Part shown: positions 55,085 through 64,000 of the stretch, in pieces
How positions within the stretch are numbered: position 1 is the stretch's first letter
Layout: each line of letters starts with the position of its first letter
DNA from: Astrothelium macrocarpum
Taxonomy: Eukaryota > Ascomycota > Dothideomycetes > Trypetheliales > Trypetheliaceae
Reading direction: 5' to 3'
Assembly (NCBI GenBank): GCA_021030915.1
Contig: JAGEMR010000003.1
Coordinates: 248,001 to 312,000 of the forward strand
Length of the DNA: 64,000 bases
Made by a program: the position numbers and the translations under genes
The notes under the pieces: generated by a model
What the model was told of the DNA's origin: nothing
Databases searched by the model: none
The model's input: the letters and a program-made list of their open reading frames with translations, nothing else

Positions 55085-55981
55085 CTTTTCAACTGCGAAA
55101 CCCTCGAAAGATAAATAGCCACAAGAAGACAGACTCTCAGCTCTCGTTCAATCACTGTTCGGTACTCAAACTCTGAGCCGAATCGTATTGCCCTGCTACG
55201 AAGGAAGTTTTCTCTGAAAAATTTAAATTTCAAACGCATTGGAGCCCCAAATACGATCATGCAAGGTCAGTGCGTAAGCCTCAACAGTATTACGTAAGGT
55301 ATCTATTCGTATTCTATCGTATCAGGAGAACTATCAAAATTATCTCCGGCTACTTTTGGTAAGACCTATTATCTAACGTAGTGCGTTCACTTATTATCAC
55401 GTTCTCTGTGTAATACTCTAGCCCAGTGTAAGATTTGAAGGAAGATGATTCTCGGTTCTGGCCCTTGCAATTACTTCGAAATTGAGACATATCCTACTTG
55501 AGACTATAATTACTTTCATCTGCCACGAAAAGTAGCTTTGGTAGGTGAAAGTATCAGGTTGCTACGATTACCGCTAGGCTTACGGACAGATAGACATCAT
55601 GGTGACCAGGATTGAACGCCGTATGAGCCCCATTCAATCGGACCACTCTCTATGCTCCTACGGTCATATCGAAAGGGAGACAGCGGAGCCGACTAGCAGG
55701 CCTGATCTGGCTGACTCCCGATTTCTTCCGTTGTAGAGGCTCGTGCTTCTTTAATACCTCCACGTAAAACTATGGCTCCAAGTTCATAACATGTTTTGCC
55801 ATTGGCGTTGAATGATGTCATATGACCTAAGAGGTAAGATTCGGTTCCCACACTCTCTGGTCATTCTAGTCCATAGATGCTGCAAGAGCGGCAATGCTTG
55901 TGTTTTTGTCCAGCGCATCGTCCAAGACTGCAGTGGCAATACGGAAGCGAGTCCAAATATCCGTTCCAAATCGAATGGTGA
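55085..55981. other. Intergenic
   Basis: 897 bp between the SDR start and the 3' end of the membrane-protein gene. No open frame of note. Confidence 0.4.
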
Positions 55982-57946
55982 TTAATCGTACAGTCTTCCC
56001 GGCATAAAAGGAACAGTAGGCCCTTGTCCAGAAACGACACCAAGTCCGATATGCCCAATATCCCTTTCGGGTTCCACATCACCAAGTTTCACCATGAAGC
56101 CCTGCAGCAACCTCGTGCGCTCTGCACCGTCCATTGCCGAGCCTCCGGACGGAACTGCGGTATATGGATTATCTTGTGTCAGCGTTGATACATTGAATAG
56201 GATGTCTGGTACTTTTCGCATGAATGATGTTGTCGTACGCCATATTGTTGCGGTCAACATGACAAGGGAAGCAATGGTCAAGACCGCAAACCATCCTTCA
56301 TTGCACACGATCACTTCGGTGCTATGCTGGATCGTAGTTGTTGCGTTCTGCACGTACTGGCATATCTGCGCGCCGTCTGATGGCCCAAGATCTGTCGACT
56401 GATAGCACAGAGAGCTCGGTTGGAGATTGTTTGTAGTGATTTCTGGCCCAGCGTAGGAGAGCCAATGAGTATTCATTAGCTGTGTTAGACTCATGCTGAA
56501 AATCTGTGGGTCGAAAAGTCTTTCCAGTGTAGAAGAGTCGCAGGCTGGGTCTTCACTCAAGTACCCACCACAGGAACTCTCATTTGCTGGATTGTTCGGG
56601 TTGACAAAGTACACCTCCTTCATGGTAGCCGCAGCGGGATGGCCGGCCATTGCAGTAACAAAGTCGGTTGACCAGTATTTCCACACTTCGCCGCCGTCTT
56701 CGTCGAGAGAAGTCCAGCCCGTTGAGTTGTGCGGCAACGTTGATGGTCGCATCCTGCTTGTTGCGCAATTTTGCCCAAGACAGAGGACGTCAAGCTCTAC
56801 ATACGATGTCTGGATGGTACATTTGGCGCTCGGGTACTTGTAGTTCGGTAGCTGCAGCCACATACCGTACGAAAAGGTCCTGGGCTGAATGTTCTCGCTT
56901 AATACCCGCTCGGTATCAGGCGAATATATGGCAGCGCCAGTTCCAGTAGTCACAGTCCGATTTCCCGCTAATGCAATCGGTGAATCAGTGGACTGGACAG
57001 CACTGCATTTAACAGACCAGTAGGAAGTCTCTATATTCATGGTATTGTTCGTCGATGCTGATGAGCCTGTTGCGAGAAGTCCAGTGAGCGATGAATACGT
57101 TGCGTTCGCAGGGACAGGTTTCCATCCATCACTATCTGCTACGGTATCTAATACTTCGATCATTGGAACTTTCAGTTTACCCCAAGTATCCAAATTAGAT
57201 TGTTTAGCAGACGCAGGTCCAAGAAGCGAGGTGGTAAACAGTGCATTTGCCGTCGCAACCTCAGTTGAGTCGTCGCCATTCTCATAATAGCTATAGTTAA
57301 AGTAGCTATCCTGATATTGTATCGTCATGTTTTCGTACGAGGGAACAGTTGCTGTGCCCATTATCCGCAGAGAAGCCTGACTACCAACAGGAGACAAAGC
57401 CCAAAATATTACTAGAAGAACTCCTGCAACAGTAGGCAAACCAAGTGTGATCTGCGTGAACGCGGTACTGAACAAAGTCGTACTCCCGGCAAGTGTATCA
57501 AGAAATCCGATTCGAGCTCCTCGCTCTAAACGCCAGAGAAGTGTTGACCGGATAGCTTGGCTCATTGCCGCGGCGAAAAGTATCGGAAAGGCAGTAGAAC
57601 CCTTATTCTGTTAGCTTCAAATCATTCCTATGAATGGTCAAGGTTAACTTACGTAGCGACTGGCTTCTGCCAACACATGCACGAGCCGAAGATGCTCTTG
57701 AACAGATTGTTTGTTGTGGCTTCGGACAGAAATTCCAAGAGCCAGAAACAAAGCTGCAAAAACAGCTAAGACAAAGTCTACGACGAGGCCAAAGATCATC
57801 GTCGCCATGCCTCGCCGTAAAACTCGTGGGCCAGTAGGCCATCCTGTAATAATGGAAGTCTGAACCTTGTCTTTGCGTTTCGCGAGTAGGTCTTGGTCGA
57901 TATCTCCTGCGATTGAAGCATAGCGTACCGATACTCGTTCAGACAT
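55982..57946 (-). CDS. Fungal membrane protein of unknown function
   Basis: Exons 57946-57653 and 57601-55982 (intron 51 bp); 637 aa. The family resembles uncharacterised ascomycete membrane proteins. The first helices are MIFGLVVDFVLAVFAALFLALGI (about 49-71), AFPILFAAAMSQAI and ITLGLPTVAGVLLVIFWALSPV, followed by the conserved LWRLERGARIGFLDTLAGST. A large central region of about 350 residues carries many N-x-S/T sites and cysteines and is probably outside the cell. A last helix (GWFAVLTIASLVMLTATIW) leads to a cytosolic tail of about 90 residues. No enzymatic motif seen. It may be a plasma-membrane or secretory-pathway protein; any function would be a guess. Confidence 0.8.
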
Positions 57947-59934
57947 TGTATGAATAGATTAACTTGGGACTTGGAGGGCCTGGGAGACCTTATGGTTTTG
58001 ATGGCTCCCATAAGGGTGTAGCCTAGCCTCAAGGAACGTCCTACTCCGTACCGCTCCGTTCATAAAGCAGAGGGTAGCGTGCTTTGGTGCACATAAGACA
58101 AGAATAGTAACAGAAATTTGCCTGGGAGGGTGCGCCACCGGGTTCAGCATGCCTCCTGGACCAGCAAGTGGCTCGAAGACATTTTCGCGCTAGCAGCTTA
58201 ATGGCTTCCGTGAAAATCTTCCCACCAGTGTTTGAAATTGTTTGCCTGTTCCGTAGAAAGGCCTTGGTCATTGTCGATCGTCCAATGACCTGCTTCAAGC
58301 TACTTCGGGGCCGTCACTGCAGGGCATAGACTTGTATTATGAGAACACGATGTGATGATCCCGCAGCAAAAGGACAAGAAGCGTCAATCAGAAAACACTT
58401 GCGTCAGGTTATGATGGTTTAGCATACCTCCATTGTCATTGGTGTGGCGTATTTAGCTAGGTCTAGTCTTTGCTGCTGGGTCCGGCACGTGCACAATTGG
58501 CTCAATGACACGGGATATGTATCTGTCGTCCAAGTATCAGGTGGGAGAAGCAGGCAAAGAGTCAAAGACCCTATAGGACGACGGCCTCGGAAGCTGGCGC
58601 CGCTGGTATCTCATCCACAAAGGTGCGTATACGGTACAAGACGATCAGTTCGGGGGCCGATATTCAGCCACTCAGCCGCAATCTGAAGAAGCTAAATGTG
58701 AGTAATGTGGCAGCCCATCCACCGGAACGAGTTAGCAGCTTATCCCTTCCGACAGCTTAGCGCGCCAAGCGTCATTCGAAGCAAATCAGGAACCTGGCCC
58801 CAAAATAGTCTGTGGAATAGTTCATGCACGTGCGACTTACTCATAGAATCTATAAATCTGACGACATCATTTTAAGGTGAAAATTTCGTAAGTCGGCTTA
58901 AACTTGTCCCATACCACAAGTTTGGCTACAACTTTGCGGTTCCAATGACAGCAGGACCTGCTGTTCAGCACTGATCGAGCGAACTGCCACTCTTCTGAGA
59001 GTGGGTCTCAAACCGTGAGACGTTGCTAACGGATGCTTACATCGTATCAAATGAAATAAAGCGAGACGATGTCAGACCATGGCGTTGAACTTAGCATCCA
59101 CCTATTCAACTCTTTTGTGGCTCCCATAATCGCTGGCACTGTTTGTACAATACACACGTCTAGAATCCTCGCATTGGAGTCGGCTACAGTTGGTCCGGTC
59201 CACAGACCTAGATCTGACAGAGATGGTAAGCCTGCTAACTCTAGCAGTCATAGAACGCTGTATGAAGCTTAAAGCCTTAAGAACCAAGCCGCTTGATCCC
59301 AGACTTAGTGTCTTTCCATTCACCAAAGTGGCGGTCTCCCCAGCTTTGAACGTTGTGCTGCTATTGATAGTACCGGTGTCAAGCCACTATTGACAGCTTC
59401 AAATCTTCAAATGCACAAAGGGCAGTTCTCTTCGGTTTCAACAAGCTTGAGAAAAAAGTCTGCATGATTGGCTGCTTGATCTAGAACAGATCATGTTTGG
59501 TTCCGGCACACAATATTGAACATGCTGCATGAGCCTAGAACATGCCTGACATCGGAATCAATGTTGAAAGAATAAACTCCAAAGCGGCACATCGCAGAAG
59601 CCATGGAAAACTCTAGCGATATTATTGAAAAGAAACTGCCTGACCCTCTGTCCTTGGCTTCCGATATCAATGGCGTGTAAGGAGCAATTGAGGCGAGAAA
59701 GAGACCGGTCCATATCGTTAGGCTTACAATTTGTCGTTACTAAAATGGGTAGGCATAAGCTGTCAATGCTTTGTTATATTCATTACTATCAACGTCACGC
59801 CTCCTGATAGATATAAGTTGAACTTGCTAAAAGTGCCGTAATCACATAAGACGGAGTTTTTTTTTTTCTTCGCATTGCTGGGTACCTTATTCTACGTACG
59901 CTCGGCTTGCACTGTGTATTTGTGCAAAGAAATG
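57947..59934. other. Intergenic, 2.0 kb
   Basis: No gene recognised on either strand; frames stay below 90 codons. It includes a T-rich run near 59858 (gttttttttttt). It may hold the promoter of the membrane-protein gene at its left end. Confidence 0.4.
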
Positions 59935-60878
59935 CTACAATCTTTGACTGGGATAACGAAACACTGTTTCATCGGGCAGCTCCTGTGGTATCTGTTGACT
60001 GGCAAGCTCTGGCGCGAACTTGGGTGCGCTCGACAATTCATATCTTCTTGTGTCTGTGTCCAGCTCCGCAATCCTCGGATTTTGCTTTGTTTGCATCCCG
60101 TATTTGTCGTCCTGTGGTATTCTCTCCCGTCCTTTGGATCGTTTCGAAAACCTTCCAATCATGAAAGCGGCACTCAATAAACAGAGAATGCCAACGATTG
60201 CGCCGACGACAATTCCAGCAATAGCCCCACCAGAAAGCGAAGACCGTGCGACAGGTGGTGGAGGAGGCGTATTTACTCCAGGTGATGAGGCAATCGTCGC
60301 GGGTGATGTGGGCGCAGTGTTCGACATGGTGATAGCCTCAGAAATGGAGTTTGATGTGCTGGAGCTTGTTGGAGGATTGAACGTCAAGGAACTAGCTGAC
60401 GGGGTTGCCGAACTCAAAGAAGAGAATGTAGCATTCAGTTGAGTGTCGCTTATGTTGGCAAGTATGTCTGGACCAGTTGACCAGCATATGTTGATTTGAC
60501 CTAACAGAGTAAGACGCTTTGGCTGAGGCGAGCGCACCAGATACGCTTATTTACCAAAAGTTTTGGTGCATGTCTCGCTGAAGGCACGAGATTAGCTTCA
60601 ACATGCTTATTTCCGAAGTTCAAAAACCAGACGTACCCTTGTGCAAGACAGCAATATGAATCTTGACCGCCACAGGTTATTGTTGAACCATCCGTAGCGC
60701 AAGGCACTGCTGTCGTCCAGCATACATCACCAGGCTTTCCTGCATCGCAACAATATGTCCGACTTGTGGGATTTTGGGCGCAAGCAGCGGGTGGAATGCA
60801 GGCAAAGCCGTTAAAATCGGGACACTGCCAATCCGTCAAATTCGTTGTAAAAAAGAAACCGCCGAGCTCATCTGCCAT
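59935..60878 (-). CDS. Cys-rich single-pass membrane protein
   Basis: Exons 60878-60637, 60577-60555 and 60500-59935; 276 aa. The 23-nt middle exon (ETCTKTF) was recovered because it joins CLAQG to GQINICW in phase with good GT-AG signals. The N-terminal about 100 residues hold about 12 cysteines (WQCPDFNGFACIPPAACAQN, YCCDAGKPGDVCW, CGGQDSYCCLA). A Ser/Thr/Pro-rich stalk (about 115-180), one membrane helix (GGAIAGIVVGAIVGILCLLSAAF) and a basic cytosolic tail (GRFSKRSKGRERI) follow. The layout is that of fungal wall-stress-sensor-like proteins, but no cleavable signal peptide is visible (MADELGGFFFTTN), as in many fungal members of this type. Function unknown. An upstream ATG at 60899 would add seven residues. 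Confidence 0.82.
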
Positions 60879-62023
60879 TTTGAGTTTAATTCGGTGCAAT
60901 GAAGAGTGAAGAAAGAAAATAAAGAATGCATGGGATGCAAGAGTCGTTCAAGTGGACTCAGACAGTTTACCTGTCGTTCAGCCCAGGGCTCTGTAACTCG
61001 GCGTTGCGACACCTATGATACACCTTAATACAGGAAATATTCATCGAGAACCTACCCAGTAAAAGTAAGGTTTCAGATCTGGGGGCCAATATAAAATTGT
61101 GGGTAAGCAGGGGATTTCAGCCCATTGATATGCACTCCATCAGGCAACTATGTTGTTGCCTAGTTCAAATGAACGAGTCGGAAGAGCGCCCGTCATGCGC
61201 CACTCTCGTGAGTGGGTGTGATCATTGGCCGCGACGGCGAAGAACAGAGATGAGGCTCCGCCTTTTTCCTCAAATTTTTAAATTACGTATAGCATGGGAG
61301 GGAAGGGAAGAATTCCGTACAGAACTCCGCCTTCACTTTTATCTCATGTCGAAGCGGATTGCGTATTCATTCCTTGAGTCGAGGATGGCTTGATCGCTCT
61401 GCATTTTAAAATGACACCTTACCGTTCGAAGAGAACGCGGATCCTTCCATAAAACGACCTCAAGCCATCTGTAGAAAAGCAGCAAGTCAGGCATTGGACG
61501 CCAGAGACTAGATCCTTGATCATGCCGTCTTAAAGTATGGAAGGATGAACACAAACACTACATTTAGTCTCCCCAATTGAAAAAACTCATCAAAGCCAAA
61601 GCTTTCGTCTGTTGGTTACACTTTCTCATCAATTCAGGCACACGCTCAGTCTGTTTGGCGACGCAGCACTTCGGCGTAGGTTGATGAATACTGCTATGTG
61701 ATGAGGCACTTTCGGTGTGCCTGCCTAGTCATGGGTTAGAAGGGGAGATATTAATTATTTGTCGCCTGTCTTAACTGGGTAAGGAATTCGTACAGCGTAA
61801 GGCGGACCAACTCCCAGCCGTCCTGAAGCAGCGAATAACCAGGTTTCGCTGGATTGGAACGAAGACCTCGGCTCAGTCGGCCTCCACATGGTGAACCCAT
61901 CTTTCTTGACTGCAACTCTACATCCAAGCACTATGCAGCAAACGAACTATACTTCATCCTTAACATTCCTCGAATTTCATAATCTTCATCCTGTTTCCTA
62001 GCCAATCTCGAAAAATCAACATC
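60879..62023. other. Intergenic, divergent promoter region
   Basis: 1.15 kb between divergent starts of the Cys-rich protein gene and the racemase gene. No gene recognised; frames at 61097-61393 and 61339-61554 lack known features. Confidence 0.4.
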
Positions 62024-63356
62024 ATGACCCACCCACCCCCTCTAACCGGCATCCGCGTCCTCGAATTCGCCGGTCTTGCGCCTGGTAACCTCCTCCCACT
62101 ATCACTGGCCCCCCGAAATTCAACTGCCAACTAAATCCTCAGAGGTCCCTTTGCTGGTCTCCTCCTCGCAGACTTCGGCGCCACCGTCCTTCGCATCGAC
62201 CGCGCGCATCCCTCCGCCCACACTTCCACTCCCCCACCTCCGACCAACGACCTCCTAACCCGCCATAAACGCTCCATTGCCATTGACCTCAAATCGCCCT
62301 CTGGCATCGCACTTATCCGCGCACTAATCCCCCATGTGGATGTCGTTATCGACCCGTTCCGGCCGGGCGTGCTGGAGAAGCTCGGCTTGGGCCCCGAGGA
62401 TGTGCTCCAGAAGCTGAATCCGCGGCTCGTGGTCGGGCGCATGGCTGGATTCCGGAGAGACGGGAAGTACGCGCAGATGGCGGGGCACGATATCAATTAT
62501 ATTGCTGTGTCCGGGGTGTTGGGGATGTTGGGGCGGAGTGGAGAGAAGCCGTTTGCGCCGGGAAACATTCTGGGGGACTTCGCAGGCGGGGGCGCAGTGT
62601 GTGGGCTCGGAGTGATCTTAGCATTATATCATAGGGAGAGGACGGGACGAGGCCAAGTGGTGGAGGCGAATATGGTGGATGGGAGCGCGTATTTGGCGAG
62701 TATGCTGCGGTTGGGAACGAAGTTGCCGTTTTGGGATCAGCCGAGGGGGATGAACTTACTAGATGGCGGCTGCCCATTTTATGATACTTACGAGACAAAG
62801 GATGGGGGTTATATGGCAGTGTGAGTGTCTTGTTTCATTCATGTCGATTTCAAGATGCCAATGACTTATACATCGGTATTCGATCAGCGGAGCTTTAGAG
62901 CCGCAGTTCTTTGCTGCTCTTCTTGAGGGACTACAGATAGACCCATCGTCTCTCCCTGGAGAACGCCATGACCGCAGTACGTGGCCTGCATTATCAAGTC
63001 TTTTCACCAGGACTTTCAAAACCAAATCTCGTGCTGAGTGGGAGAGGGTCTTTGATGGCACTGATGCGTGCTGTACGCCGGTTCTGAACCAAACGGAACT
63101 TGAGGATTCTGGTTATGACCAGCGACCTTTCGTAACTCTCAAGGAGTCACCTTCGAAGGCCATTGTACAAGGAGCAAGCGATGTAGCCCAGGGTCAGGGC
63201 ATTGGTGTTGAAGGTCAAGGCTGGATGAGTACAGCAATGTCGCCGGGTGATGGTGGAGAAGAGATATTGGAAAAATGGATGGGCTGGAGAAGAGGCAGGC
63301 AGTATAAGCTAAGAAATGGTGGGTTAGCTCTGCAGCACCATCAATCCAAACTGTAA
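62024..63356 (+). CDS. Alpha-methylacyl-CoA racemase (CoA-transferase family III), peroxisomal
   Basis: Exons 62024-62084, 62145-62820 and 62888-63356 (introns 60 and 67 bp); 401 aa. The enzyme interconverts R- and S-2-methylacyl-CoA so that branched fatty acids can enter beta-oxidation. H135 (MAGHDINYIA), D165 (LGDFAGGGA) and E250 (GALEPQF) match the catalytic H126, D156 and E241 of the mycobacterial racemase with one constant offset of 9. Other family marks are LEFAGLAPGPFAGLLLADFG, FRPGVLEKLGLGP, GQVVEANMVDG and DACCTPVL. The last three residues are SKL, a canonical type-1 peroxisomal signal. The first acceptor is the second AG of TCAGAG, needed for phase. Confidence 0.94.
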
Positions 63357-64000
63357 TGATCTGCAAGAGTTTAGTCAAGCTCATCCGGCCCAAATCGACT
63401 GAAGACGACAAAACATATCCATTGTTCCATTCTAATGAATGGCCTTGAAGGTTGCCCCCAACCCCGGGGGATTTTTTTTACATGTCTATCCTTTGACCGA
63501 TCTAGGTCCATACTATCAACTCCATGATTAAAAACGATGTCGGCTACAAGATGGTCAACTTTGATATTCGTTCCGAAGTCTTTCAAGCACCTCGCCATCC
63601 ATGCACCCTGGGACATAGCATTCGCCAATAAATTCCGATCCAGTTTCTTTCTCGTGTCTGTTCACCAGTAGAATTATGGGAGCCGCATTGAATTCAATCA
63701 AGTTGTGCTGTTTTACGGATAGGGAATAACAGAGCTACATAGGTGTTTCCTGGTGCTGACTACAAAACGAGTCCACTCATCGCACATGAAGAACTACTCA
63801 TTTCCTTGCATGGAAAGTGCCCCGGTTACCCCGCTTAATTAGCGTAGAGCCATGCACATGCTTTCATAACCGTATTTAAAACATCGGAAACTTGGATGTT
63901 GGGCCTCAATTTGTGAAAGTGTCCAACTCTACGCGCTGCGTCAGCGGGAGGTGAACTATTGGATGAGGACAGACAGAACCATAAAGATGTCGGATTAACC
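63357..64000. other. Intergenic, right edge
   Basis: 644 bp after the racemase gene. An 85-codon minus-strand frame (63371-63628) has no recognisable motif. Nothing else is called. Confidence 0.4.

Overview
The window looks like nuclear DNA of a filamentous ascomycete, most likely a leotiomycete or close relative (inference). Reasons: about 20 genes with short GT-AG introns of roughly 45-100 bp, fungus-specific families (Zn2Cys6 regulator, HET proteins, NLR/STAND protein, SAYSvFN protein, Xrn1, Ctk1-type kinase), and a transposon turned into an AT island. Exon models were assembled by hand from splice signals and reading frame. Nearly all multi-exon models sum to a multiple of three, which supports the junctions.

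Layout. 1-1104: 5' part of a Zn2Cys6 regulator (minus strand, runs off the left edge, apparent frameshift). 1475-2191: GC-rich, intronless, bacterial-looking isochorismatase-type hydrolase. 3539-5875: HET protein. 6245-9407: secreted GH31 glucosidase. 10265-29677 is a core housekeeping block: mitochondrial ribosomal protein bL27m, an F-box-like protein, GTP cyclohydrolase I, a Ctk1/CDK12-type kinase, Hat2, Xrn1 and signal peptidase subunit Spc3. 30690-41430 is an accessory block with all genes on the minus strand: an NLR pseudogene split by a 2,448-bp hAT-like element at 32619-35066, an intact HET gene, and an unrecognised locus ending in a membrane anchor. 42065-51127: SAYSvFN membrane protein, APC permease, FBXO21-like F-box/YccV protein and Sec14-like protein. 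51466-63356: BBE-type FAD oxidoreductase, SDR, a large unknown membrane protein, a Cys-rich single-pass membrane protein and a peroxisomal (SKL-ending) alpha-methylacyl-CoA racemase. The last 644 bp show no gene.

How they fit together. The core genes cover RNA decay (Xrn1), transcription elongation (Ctk1), chromatin (Hat2), secretion (Spc3), folate/pterin synthesis (GTPCH) and mitochondrial translation (bL27m); they are not a pathway cluster. The HET-NLR-unknown block resembles a fungal allorecognition or innate-immunity neighbourhood. Its NLR is broken by an 8-bp target-site-duplicating transposon insertion and by two C-to-T type stop codons. Remaining C/G in the transposon lie almost wholly in TpC/GpA context, with CpA retained, which is not the classical RIP pattern. 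That block is the most interesting part of the window. I found no tRNA, rRNA, CRISPR array or origin.
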